From the NCBI GenBank assembly GCA_947184155.2, contig CAMXCT020006457.1, positions 163,581 to 227,580 of the forward strand: a DNA stretch of 64,000 bases, written 5' to 3'. Each line of letters opens with the position of its first letter. Position 1 is the first letter of the stretch. Shown piece after piece: positions 1 to 8,975 of this stretch. The stretch is from Cladocopium goreaui (lineage: Eukaryota; Sar; Dinophyceae; Suessiales; Symbiodiniaceae). The notes beneath the pieces are model-generated. The model worked only from the letters and a program-made list of their open reading frames with translations. It made no database searches and was not told the origin of the DNA. A program made the translations under genes and the position numbers.

Positions 1-1860
1 CTGGGCTTTTAAAGGTTTGAAGCTTCCAAGCACCTGAGCTGAAGAGAAGTCGAGGAAGCCATGGACAGCAAAGTTATCCCAAGTTCAGGTCCCCACAGAT
101 CCACTCGTTCGAGCCTGATTTGGTCAGAATGAGTTGAATGCCCTCACGGCTCTGGTGCATCTGGCCATAGCTACCATACCTGGCATGGTTCGCGTCACTG
201 CTGACGACGGCTGGATGATCTTGGATGTGCCTGTCAGATCTGTCAGTAAGATCAGTAAGTGGTAAATGTTAACTGATGGATTAATCAGCTGATAGAAAAA
301 TTGGCCGCTACCATGGTTTGTACATAACTAAGAGAACCCATTTACAGTGCACCGAACATGATCACAGTTGATGTTGATACCATGGTCATGAGTACCTGTA
401 TGCCGGGATTCATGCCGAAGTGGAGCTCCTTCTACTGATGTATTTAACGATGCACTCATAGACTACATAACATGCACCGTATTTAGACACGGTCAGCTAC
501 ATGCTGACCGTATCATACAGTACCCCAGGGTAAACTAACAATGTGGAAAGCCCACCTCTGATGATTTATGATGATTTTCCTTGGGAAGACCAGTGGTTTT
601 CCACATTTAAACGTTTACCTTAGCACCGACCCACCATGCACTGGCGCGCCTGCTGTTGGCAGGTTCTTTGTCACTAAGGCTTTGCCCCGTCGCTGCACGG
701 TGAAGCACATTCTCCAGTTTCACTCTGCGCTCGCTGGATTCCTACCGTGACATTTGCAGTGCATGGCGGTATTGAAACGGCATTGAAACTGCTTCAATGG
801 ATGGATTTTGTTGGGGAGATCTACCGGAAATCATGGTTTCTAGCCTCAAATATGCGGCTTTCCTGTAGATTTTTCCCTTCAACCATTTCCAATATTTCTA
901 GGATTGGTTGTTAGTGGCGACCCCCTGAGAAAATCTTCTGTCAATGGGGGTCATCCCAGGTAGAACGGACACACATAAGGCAATTCACCAGAATTCAGAT
1001 TACGTAAGTTTTATCCTAGTTTTTTATTGGGGATACATACTAGTTGATGATCGTACACCAACCATTTGTGGTGTAATGGTGGTGAGGTCGCGCTAAATCA
1101 CTGCCTCATTCGCTGGGCATCTTCCTGATGAGTTCATGGGGAAAATCCCCATGGGAAATAACATCTAAATCATTAAATCAACCTAAAATCTGACTCAGGA
1201 TTCTCAGATGTTCCGTTGACATGTTTCATTGGTGGTTCTGTAGCGGTTTCAAGCTGACATTGTCGAATCTTGACCACATTTGCATATACGGGAGCTGTCT
1301 TACCCAAAAAAAACATAACTTAGCGCTTAGCATCCACATCTCTGTTTTTTGCTTGTACCTCTTCCGACTTAAACAGATCAAGAATGATTAGGGCCTGTAG
1401 ATTAAAAGGGACCTCCAGAAGAATTTGAGGAGTCAACCCCAGCATCTGAGCCAAGCAGCGTGGAGCACAGGATTTCCGGTGACCCCAGACCTGGTTTTAG
1501 GACGAAAGGCGACTACGGATTGGTCTGGTCATATTCCCACTAGAAACAACAAACATGGTGGCCCTTTGGAACCCTCTGGTTATGAATATCACTTTGCTAC
1601 GGAACATGGCCCATTTTTATACATGACGCACATGACATGATGATTATTGATGATTTCCTTACTCTAAAAGGTGATGTTCAATGATTTTCAGAGCAAACCC
1701 TTTAAATAACATTAAGTAACCACGTCGGGCCATCTGCTGGGTTCCAACTGCTGTCAAGGGGCCATGGCACTGGTCTCTGTCGCACCCCCTGGATCGATGG
1801 GGCGAGCCGATTGACTCGGTTGAATCCATCGAATGGAAATCACCAAAAAATGCTTCAATA

Positions 1861-1908
1861 GTGTTATACAATGTTATACAATGTTATACAATGTTATACA
1901 TTGTTATA
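1861..1908. repeat. 10-bp tandem repeat
   Basis: The unit ATGTTATACA is repeated about four times head to tail and trails into a degenerate copy. It is a simple minisatellite with no coding role visible. Confidence 0.8.
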
Positions 1909-3549
1909 GCCAATACAAGCATCAACACGCAAGCGTGATATGTTGTGATTCTATAGGCATCGATTCACATCCTTTTTTTCTAGACTAGTGTTGAATCACT
2001 GAATGATTGTCATTGGAAGCCTCACCTCCAGCTTTGGCTACCACCGGGCTTTATGTGTCAACCCATTGAATTATTGAAAAACAATCTGGCTTCCAGATTT
2101 TCACCTGGTCACCTATCATTTTTGGTGGTGAAACCCATGTGTAGAATATAGAGTAAATTATGCACACATATCTCTACATCTTTACTACAGTATATACAAC
2201 ATACAGTATATGCATATACATGTGCATATATGTGTATAAATATGACATCATGACACTGCAACTATACAGCCATGAAACCACTTCATCAGTCTTCATCTTA
2301 TCTTTTTCCATCACCCGGAGCACCCAGCTTGCACCTTAGAAGACCCGAGCCAAGGCAGATGAATCTGGTGCAGCCAGCACTCGTTCCCGATCATCACCCC
2401 GGCCTCGTCAGCCATGCGAAACGCACAACATGTAACAAATAGTGTGTATGATATATATATATATATATATTTGGTATAACTTGATATAGTGAAGATCATA
2501 GATAGTGTTTAATACAATGCAAAAAATAAGGTCTACATCACATAAACGATTTAAACCTTATCATTTGTAGCATTTAACTAACAGTATGTATATATATATA
2601 TATATATATATTTGATGATACATAAGCTACAACGATATTAGTCATATGAACAAATATAATATGTATATATATATATACACATACATACCAAGGCCCAACA
2701 AATTAGGTCAAACCCCAAATTACCTTGAGTTTCTGCTCGTTTAAGGCACAAATTTGAATCCTCTAGACTCTTGGCTGTGCAGCCATGAGTTTGATGTTGG
2801 GGTAGGTACTCAATCTTGGACCTTGGACCAAGCAAGACTAGGTTATAGAAATCAGTGTTGTGAAATTGTTCCAAGAATTGAGAATTGGCAAATATGGGGA
2901 ACATCACCACATTATGGGTTGCATATTTGCATGGTTTCCCGTTATTTTTGGGTGTCGTTTTCTGGAGTTTCTTCAAGCTACGCATTAGCTTCCGCAGCGA
3001 CTTCTGCATCAAGCCATCACCATCTATCACCTTTCATGGACGTTTTGTTCGAATTACACGTAGCAATCCCCAAAAAGATGCAGGTTACAGTATCAATGGA
3101 TTACTGTAGTGTAAGGGAAAAGTTAAACCGGAACCCCCGATATGTCATCATATTTCATCCGAAAATCCACGGCTTCTGGTTAAGATTTCCCTTCAACCAA
3201 TCCAGTGACAGTAGATTTTCCAACGAACATCACATGTTTGATTGCACAATAATCATTAATATCCCACTATTGTTTGGTATATCCCCATTACATTCCCCAA
3301 GAATCACCATAAAAATCACAACAGCGTCATCATAGAATCATGATTTCAAACAAAAAACATAAAGTCATCATAAACACCCCATTAAACACATGGGTAAACA
3401 CATGGAAATCCCCATGAAATCCCCATGTGTTTGCGCCTTCGTGGCAGAGTCCCGCTGGTCCCCATGACTGTGAGCCATGGGCTGCGGAAGGTGGGCGCCG
3501 TTGTTGCAACAACGCCGATGGATACGGAGCGGCATCGAACACACGGAAT

Positions 3550-3669
3550 AATGTGGGTAAAACAATGTCATAAAGCATCCCCCAGTCATCACCATGTTTA
3601 TAGGTGATATATTATAAACATGTATACACCATTCCCACATGGGTGGTTTGTTATTGTTTTACCCACATT
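3550..3669. mobile_element. MITE-like element, family 2 (AATGTGGGTAAAACAAT ends)
   Basis: A 120-bp segment begins AATGTGGGTAAAACAAT and ends with the reverse complement, ATTGTTTTACCCACATT. The interior also pairs imperfectly. Related copies are at 50148-50247 and 40153-40249. No ORF is present, so it would be a non-autonomous DNA element; the transposase source is not in this window. Confidence 0.7.
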
Positions 3670-4709
3670 GTTATATGTATATATATATATATATATATGT
3701 ACTATACTGTGGGTGGATGAAATCCAAATCACCAGTAGGTAGATGGTAAGAGTTGCCAACTGGTGCAGGATGAAGTCCATCCACAGTATAGATGGATGGA
3801 TGGGATGGGATGAAATGGGATGAACAAAAGCACAGAGTAAATGCACTACATATCGAACGTATCTTGGTTAAATGGAATGGAACCAACAAGAATTGCAACT
3901 TGGATCTGGCATGCACATAATAACCAGCAAGACAAAGGAATGTGAATGCCGCATAGTGGATCGTCATATCCTAGAGCCAACATGGTGATATCAAACAATA
4001 AATTATATTAATTTATAACATTATGATTATTGTAGTGGAATCTTGTTCAAAGTAATATGGGTTACTGCTAGCCCAGCAGGTAATTGTCACACACACACAT
4101 AGACATATACATACGTATTATATATATATAATAACAAAATAATTAATACTTAATAATTTAATATATACAAAACATACTGACTGGTGATTGAAACCAGTCA
4201 ACAGGGCAATGTCCGTGTGAACCAAGGGGCCCCGGCTGTGGGAGCCCGAACGTCTTTGAACTTAGGGACAATCCTCAACTAGTTTTATAGAAATAACATG
4301 AAATAACCAGAAAACAGCTGATAATTGATAGATATTGATAACACTTGGCATTACCCTTGGGTTGCATCTTTCCAATATTTTGATATATTTTGCATATCTG
4401 AACGTGAGAAGTGGCATGTGAATGTTGTTGGCAGGGACAAGGAGACCGGGGAGAGGTTGGGGTCACCCCGCGACCACTGGCTCTGCTATGGCATCATGGC
4501 GAATATGGCAACCGATTTGTGGGATGTCACGGCTTGTCTGACACTGGGGCATACCATATAGTACCATCAAAATGGTGTTGTAATAGGGGAAGATATGATC
4601 AAGCCTCAAATTTAGGATGATTAGGATGGACTATTTTTAGACAAACCTATGACTATGTAGAAAACCCATGGTTGAACCCTTCAGGGGGTGATCAACATCC
4701 AGGACACAC

Positions 4710-4757
4710 CTCGAGGTGCCCGTTACAAGCAGCAAAGTGTAGAGGTGTCAAGCCATC
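4710..4757 (-). CDS. Ankyrin-repeat exon (second ankyrin gene, 3' part)
   Basis: This 48-bp exon encodes DGLTPLHFAACNGHLE, a textbook first half of an ankyrin repeat (DGxTPLHxAAxxGHxE). It is bounded by AG|G on its 5' side and a GT donor (GTGTGT) on its 3' side and is in phase 0 at both ends. It lies downstream, on the same strand, of the ankyrin exons at 13834-13892, 17353-17379 and 21493-21543 and is probably part of the same gene. If so, at least one exon between 4757 and 13834 is missing from my model, because the phases do not join directly. The copia element lies in that gap. Confidence 0.7.
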
Positions 4758-5125
4758 CTCCGAAGCAACGAATAACATGTACGAATTTCTACATCAGTAG
4801 TGTGGTAAACCAGGTGAAACCAATCATATTGGCTATGCTATTAAGGTTAAATTTCTTGGGTATGTCATAAGGTATATGGGTCATGGTCTATTCCTTGGGT
4901 TTATTCTTGAATGAAGCCATCCCCAAGAGGTTTCTTAAGGTGGCATTGGCCGTGTGGAGTTCCCTGCGCTATGGAATGCGAGAATTTGCTCTCGCTGCTA
5001 TTTAAGGATGTTGTCTAGGGTATCCTATCCACAACTTGAAATATCAAATCGTACAGGCAAAATTCAGTATAAAACACAACGCAAATTCATGGAAGTATAT
5101 CCAAAAGCGGCTTTCAAAAGCGTAG

Positions 5126-5150
<25 letters not shown>

Positions 5151-5155
<5 letters not shown>
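5151..5155. repeat. Target-site duplication, left copy (ATATA)
   Basis: The five bases immediately left of the copia element are ATATA, and the five bases immediately right of it (12596-12600) are also ATATA. Five-bp duplications are usual for Ty1/copia integrases. The surrounding DNA is an AT microsatellite, so chance identity is possible. Confidence 0.65.
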
Positions 5156-5156
<1 letters not shown>

Positions 5157-5282
5157 GCAGCGGACTTTTGGGCTCTGTCAGCTAGCTACCTCCTTGAAAA
5201 AGGGCTGCGGTAGTGAAACAAACAACATCCTAACCATGTTAATTAGTGAAACATACTACATAGGAACCCTTACAAGTCAACA
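5156..5282 (-). repeat. 3' LTR of the copia element
   Basis: This 127-bp repeat is identical by eye to 12469-12595. In element sense it begins TGTTGACTTG and ends in TGCA. It is short for an LTR, and no polyadenylation or promoter motif can be assigned with confidence. Confidence 0.93.
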
Positions 5283-5290
5283 CGCCTCCC
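5283..5290 (-). other. Polypurine tract (weak) next to the 3' LTR
   Basis: Read on the minus strand, the bases just before the 3' LTR are GGGAGGCG, a short purine run interrupted by one C, in the position where plus-strand priming of reverse transcription starts. It is a weak match, assigned by position only. Confidence 0.4.
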
Positions 5291-5368
5291 GAGGGCTGCT
5301 GAACTATCTCAGGTCTGGTGCCCGAGTTACGAGGGTTCTATGTTCAGTCCTAGCCCGGCTCAAGCCCT

Positions 5369-7312
5369 TCAGACGTCGAGTGCGAGGTGATGCCTTCCTT
5401 CGGCATAGTAGTAGTTCATGCACTCAAGCAGGTAACGGACTCTAGCTTGTTCCAGTGGTTTCGTCAGCAAGTCTGCCAGCATTTCAGCCGTAGGTTTCTT
5501 TCCCAAGGAAATACGACCTTTGGCTACAGCATCTTGCGTCCAAAGGAACACAGTGTCGATATGCTTCACACGACCAAGGCCATGTCTTGAAGCAATGGAC
5601 AAACCTGTGTTGGCATCCATCCAGCCATGGATTGGCAGCCAAATGCCCCAATCCTTCAGGACTGATTGCTCTCCAAGAGCATTGCAAGCAGCGGAAACTA
5701 AGCCATAGTATTCAGCCTCACCACTGCTAAGTGCAATTACTGCCTGGCTCTTGCAACTGGTTTTCGTAGTGGAATTTCCAAGTCGAATGCAATAGCCAGT
5801 GGTGCTTTTCCGTGTTCTCAAACATCCAGCATGGTCCGCATCGGTCCAGACCACCAATTGAGATATCGAATGCTGATACGGGAAGAGATGAATCAGACGA
5901 GGTCTGCTTCTCAGGTACCGTGCTCCTCTCTTGAGCATTGTCCAATGTGCAGTAGTGGGATTCTTCAGTCCCTTTGCCAACTCCTTGGCAAGTACCTGCA
6001 AGTCTGGCCTGTCCTGTGCTAGGTAGGCTAAGCGCATGCTGACCGATCGATACCTTGGAATTTCCTCAGGATCGAGTGGCTCAGCGCTATCCACCTCTTC
6101 TACCCTTTCTTTGACAAGAGCCGAAGAAACTTTGGCCCCTGCGCATCCCATCTCATTCATGATGATCTCGGCATGACGTGGGTCGGCTTCCAGCTCAATG
6201 CCTTTTGCACTCCACGTTACCAACCGATTCAGAATGTCTATCGTCTGTTGCGTTCCAGCCATTCCAGGTGGACCCAGGTATCCACGGACTTCAATCGTCC
6301 AGTGTTTTCCCAGCTCAGTAGCGAACCATTCGAGATGATCCTTTGAGCCCAGACCGGTGAAATCGTCACCGTGGACTTCCACTTGGATCTGTCTTCCAGG
6401 ATGAAAGTACAGACAGCTGTTTGAACGACCCTGAACGAATCCTAGGAGCGTCATGACTCGAAGGATGGTCGCCTCCCAATTCGCGGGAGCATCTCGTGTT
6501 CCGTAGAGAGACTTCTTTAGAAGACCGACATACTTTTCGGTATCTACGCCAGTCTCCATAGGCAGCTCCACCAAGATACGCCTTCGTGCATCAGCCCAGA
6601 AATGAGCTTTCTTGATATCTAAGAAGACCAGGCATCGGTTGCGGGGCAGTTCCCGCATTCTACTGTCCAATCCAGGCGCACGATTGGTGGTTGCAAGTGC
6701 GAATAAAGTTCGCAGTGCGCTGATCGGCGGCATCGATGCATAGAAATCTTCCCAACTGGGAGTGTGGGCTTCGTCAGAGACCTTTCCCGCATACTTCTTC
6801 TTGAGCTCGCGGGCCACCAGGCGACTCCTGTACTTCGGGTTGCGATCGTCCTTCTTGTTGACATCTACCCACCGAGTTGATATCACCTTCTCTCCTTTGG
6901 GTCTCCGGATAATTTCCCAGACTCCCATCGAAGTCACGACATCGATCTCCTCTCTGCGTGATGCTTCGACCAAGTCTGATCGAAGTGGCTTCCCTGTGAT
7001 GTCGTCCCAATAAGAGGTTTCATATTCTTCATACACCTCAGTCTCGAGCTTCTCGTGGCACACAGGGTGTGTTTCTCCAGCAACAGATGCTAGAAATCCT
7101 GTTCTCAAGGATAACAGGAAATTTGTCACCATTTCTTCGTCCCCTGTTTCTCGGGACCTTTTCCGTGATTCGCCCATGTCAGTGTCACCAGAGTCTGCAC
7201 CGACGTTGGGACTTGGGCCAGGCGCTGAAGCAGCGCTCTGACCTCCGGCAAGACCCGGGACAGGTGTTGAAGCAACACTCTGACCTCCAGTCTCTAACCG
7301 TGGCTTCTTCAA
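5369..7312 (-). CDS. Copia reverse transcriptase and RNase H
   Basis: The 647-codon stretch covers the RVT_2 reverse transcriptase and RNase H of the copia polyprotein, which copy the RNA genome into DNA. Visible motifs are the start of the RT domain (DLVEASRREEIDVVTSMGVW), RT motif A with Asp about residue 232 (FLDIKKA), KSLYGTRDAPANWE, the catalytic pair in HGDDF (residues 316-317), RNase H WTDADHAGC and SSGEAEYYG, and the terminal ADLLTKPL. The first residue is a TTG codon, not a true start: the frame is open upstream to at least 7450 and reads into the serine-rich linker, so this is the C-terminal part of a longer polyprotein. The active-site box is HGDD where copia normally has YVDD. The ORF stops 86 bp before the 3' LTR. 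Confidence 0.93.
   Translation of the reverse strand: MKKPRLETGGQSVASTPVPGLAGGQSAASAPGPSPNVGADSGDTDMGESRKRSRETGDEEMVTNFLLSLRTGFLASVAGETHPVCHEKLETEVYEEYETSYWDDITGKPLRSDLVEASRREEIDVVTSMGVWEIIRRPKGEKVISTRWVDVNKKDDRNPKYRSRLVARELKKKYAGKVSDEAHTPSWEDFYASMPPISALRTLFALATTNRAPGLDSRMRELPRNRCLVFLDIKKAHFWADARRRILVELPMETGVDTEKYVGLLKKSLYGTRDAPANWEATILRVMTLLGFVQGRSNSCLYFHPGRQIQVEVHGDDFTGLGSKDHLEWFATELGKHWTIEVRGYLGPPGMAGTQQTIDILNRLVTWSAKGIELEADPRHAEIIMNEMGCAGAKVSSALVKERVEEVDSAEPLDPEEIPRYRSVSMRLAYLAQDRPDLQVLAKELAKGLKNPTTAHWTMLKRGARYLRSRPRLIHLFPYQHSISQLVVWTDADHAGCLRTRKSTTGYCIRLGNSTTKTSCKSQAVIALSSGEAEYYGLVSAACNALGEQSVLKDWGIWLPIHGWMDANTGLSIASRHGLGRVKHIDTVFLWTQDAVAKGRISLGKKPTAEMLADLLTKPLEQARVRYLLECMNYYYAEGRHHLALDV
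7222..7236. repeat. 15-bp hairpin repeat, copy 1
   Basis: The sequence is GCGCTG-AAG-CAGCGC: a 6-bp perfect stem with a 3-nt loop. It belongs to a set of eight such hairpins spread through the copia element (see findings). In the RT frame it encodes part of SAASAP. Confidence 0.75.
7264..7278. repeat. 15-bp hairpin repeat, copy 2
   Basis: The sequence is GTGTTG-AAG-CAACAC, 42 bp from copy 1 and with matching flanks. The stem differs from copy 1 at several positions on both arms while pairing is preserved. In the RT frame it encodes part of SVASTP. Confidence 0.75.
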
Positions 7313-7370
7313 GCTTTCTCCTCGTACCTTCTTTTCAGGACGCGCCTCCTGCGTCGTAGCCTCAGCTGTC

Positions 7371-7934
7371 TCACGCTTTGGTGCAGCAGACGCCGATGAA
7401 GACGACGACGGTGCGCCCGAGGGAGGGTCCGGTATCGAAACGACACTCGTACCCTTCAGTTCTCACCTTCAATTCTTCGGCCTTCCGAAACCTTTTCGGA
7501 AGTTCACTGCGCTTGGCGGCTTCCAAACGCTTTCGTCCTTCCTCTGACTCTCCAAGTTTACCAACCACTCGTGATCGGCAAGATTCTGAGTGGAGGATCC
7601 CTTCTCGGGAATAACCCGTGCGAATGGCGTCGCACGCAGGACATCCAGCTGTGTACCCGTGGCTATCAAGGTCCGTTTGACGGATATAGACCCGCCTCAG
7701 GACTTCTTTCTTGTCTGCTGCGATGGCATCGGCAGCAGGTTCTTCCGGAACTTCGGGCAAGACTTCGATTGCCTCAGTAAGCTCCTCTGCTTCCTCAGGC
7801 CGAACGGCTCGCTCGGCCAGGGATTGGCGCCCATGGCGTCCCTTTGACCTTTGCAACAAGATCTGCGTCCCATCGAAGCTCCTTCGGCTTCCTCCGGACG
7901 GACTGAGCAACCACAATGCCATTCTCTGTGGCAA
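7371..7934 (-). CDS. Copia polyprotein linker between integrase and RT
   Basis: This 187-codon frame overlaps the integrase frame on its right and the RT frame on its left. It carries the charged, E/K-rich connecting region with the motif YTAGCPACDAIRTG and a nearby HSESCRSRV, a Cys/His-containing patch I know from dinoflagellate copia polyproteins rather than from named domains. Continuity of sense with both neighbours suggests that one-base shifts near 7815 and near 7450-7456 (a run of G on the coding strand) separate it from them. It is not an independent gene. Confidence 0.75.
   Translation of the reverse strand: MPQRMALWLLSPSGGSRRSFDGTQILLQRSKGRHGRQSLAERAVRPEEAEELTEAIEVLPEVPEEPAADAIAADKKEVLRRVYIRQTDLDSHGYTAGCPACDAIRTGYSREGILHSESCRSRVVGKLGESEEGRKRLEAAKRSELPKRFRKAEELKVRTEGYECRFDTGPSLGRTVVVFIGVCCTKA
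7432..7446. repeat. 15-bp hairpin repeat, copy 3
   Basis: The sequence is GTATCG-AAA-CGACAC, with one mismatched pair in the stem. In the RT frame it reads SVVSIP, matching the pattern of the other copies. That supports the RT frame being the true one at this position and puts the frame change upstream of about 7450. Confidence 0.65.
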
Positions 7935-8874
7935 TGATCTTTTCCGTAGTGTTGAGTCTTACACCACAAAAGATTCCCGTTGCCCATCTTGGTTCTAACT
8001 TGTGTTTGGTGCGCACTCTGTAATCCACCGCTTCTCCCCACGGCGGCAACGACACCTGCCAATCTCGGCCCTTCAACCTCCGGAAGGGGGTGAGACCATC
8101 TTTCAATGTGTCGTCATGGGCATACAGGTTGTACATGTTGCCCGCATGCTCGATCATCCAAGCCAGCAATGGCGACTTGGGGTCGATTGCTTTGCCCATG
8201 CCCGTCTCACAGGCATCCTTGTACGTCCGGCACAACCCTTGGGTAATTTCAACAGCGGCCTCGGCCTCGCCATTGGATTTCCCATGGTGATCTCCCTTGG
8301 GAGAATGCTCGAGTTGCACCCGTATATTTGAAGCAGCGAACGCGTTCTTCACCGCTTCAGCCACAGCCTTGATGGCTGGCTCTTGGTCGCTCTTCACAAC
8401 CACCTCTGGGTATGCCAAGAATCGTATGTCTCGACATAGTGCTTGCTCGGTGTACAAATGTTCCACACCTTTGGATGGAACCAAGTGTGTGAACAATGCT
8501 TTGCTTCGTCGATCTCTTGCCACCAGTACCGGCATCTTATGGCCTCCGACTGCGTCAGCAGGGAGCTCTCCTGGGGCTCCAAAGAAGCCATAGTCGATGC
8601 TAATGACAGGGATCTCTTCAGTGTCATCGGACCGAACCACCCGACGATGCGCATAGCTTTTGCCTCTGCCTCGCACACAGTGCGAACACCAGGCTCGGAA
8701 GGGGATGTGACTCACCGAATGAGCCTCCACCTCTTCAAGGCTGGGCAGACTGGGAGATCTGATCGGTTTCGCTGCCCTCCCTTCTTCTGCCTCAACCAGC
8801 TGCGGTGCCTCCAGCACGCCCTCAGCGATCTGTTCGGCATCCAACTCCTCTTGTTGGCCTTCAGCGGGGGCCAT
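7795..8874 (-). CDS. Copia integrase
   Basis: This is the integrase core (rve) that inserts the cDNA into the host genome. An N-terminal zinc-binding-like cluster (His52, His56, Cys63, Cys66, in AHSVSHIPFRAWCSHC) precedes a catalytic core with Asp94 (ISIDYGFFG), Asp163 (VVKSDQEPAI) and a glutamate about residue 205 (KSNGEAEAAVE). The first Met (8874) is probably not the start, since the same frame is open further upstream past the gag stop at 8976. This fits a shifted continuation of the gag-protease frame. The 3' end runs into a wrong-frame tail after about 7815. Confidence 0.9.
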   Translation of the reverse strand: MAPAEGQQEELDAEQIAEGVLEAPQLVEAEEGRAAKPIRSPSLPSLEEVEAHSVSHIPFRAWCSHCVRGRGKSYAHRRVVRSDDTEEIPVISIDYGFFGAPGELPADAVGGHKMPVLVARDRRSKALFTHLVPSKGVEHLYTEQALCRDIRFLAYPEVVVKSDQEPAIKAVAEAVKNAFAASNIRVQLEHSPKGDHHGKSNGEAEAAVEITQGLCRTYKDACETGMGKAIDPKSPLLAWMIEHAGNMYNLYAHDDTLKDGLTPFRRLKGRDWQVSLPPWGEAVDYRVRTKHKLEPRWATGIFCGVRLNTTEKIIATENGIVVAQSVRRKPKELRWDADLVAKVKGTPWAPIPGRASRSA

Positions 8875-8899
8875 TTGTCCAGTGGGTTGCTGGGGGCAC

Positions 8900-8914
8900 G
8901 AACCGAAACGGCTC
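8900..8914. repeat. 15-bp hairpin repeat, copy 4
   Basis: The sequence is GAACCG-AAA-CGGCTC, with one mismatched pair in the stem. It lies 39 bp from copy 5, a spacing close to that of copies 1 and 2. Confidence 0.6.
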
Positions 8915-8938
8915 TGTACCCCAGCTACAGCGGGGCCG

Positions 8939-8953
8939 GAGCTGAAACAGCTC
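8939..8953. repeat. 15-bp hairpin repeat, copy 5
   Basis: The sequence is GAGCTG-AAA-CAGCTC, a perfect 6-bp stem. It lies in the overlap between the gag-protease frame and the upstream-open integrase frame. Confidence 0.7.
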
Positions 8954-8975
8954 TCCGCCCTCTCTGCTTTAGGTC

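Larger units (their letters stand above)
1..4700. other. AT-rich non-coding DNA with scattered repeats; no supported gene
   Basis: No exon could be supported here. The stretch holds a 10-bp tandem repeat (1861-1908, unit ATGTTATACA about four times), several AT dinucleotide tracts (near 2450, 2590, 2660, 3675 and 4120), one inverted-repeat element at 3550-3669 and a decayed family-3 element near 797-905. The GC-richer island at about 3425-3545 is open in several frames but has no AG|G acceptor with a recognisable domain. If the second ankyrin gene continues leftwards, this is its 3' part or downstream DNA. Confidence 0.5.

Noticed and set aside
1755..1800. Minus-strand reading GATETSAMAPL as a possible further ankyrin exon
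   Set aside because: It is short, lacks the LHxAA core, and its phase could not be tested against a neighbour.
2311..2430. Minus-strand reading MADEAGVMIGNECW, thought of as a hydrolase exon
   Set aside because: An AG|G site exists but no neighbouring exon or convincing domain match supports it.
2754..3335. 193-codon plus-strand ORF
   Set aside because: It has no recognisable domain, AT-rich composition like its surroundings, and a strand opposite to all supported genes.
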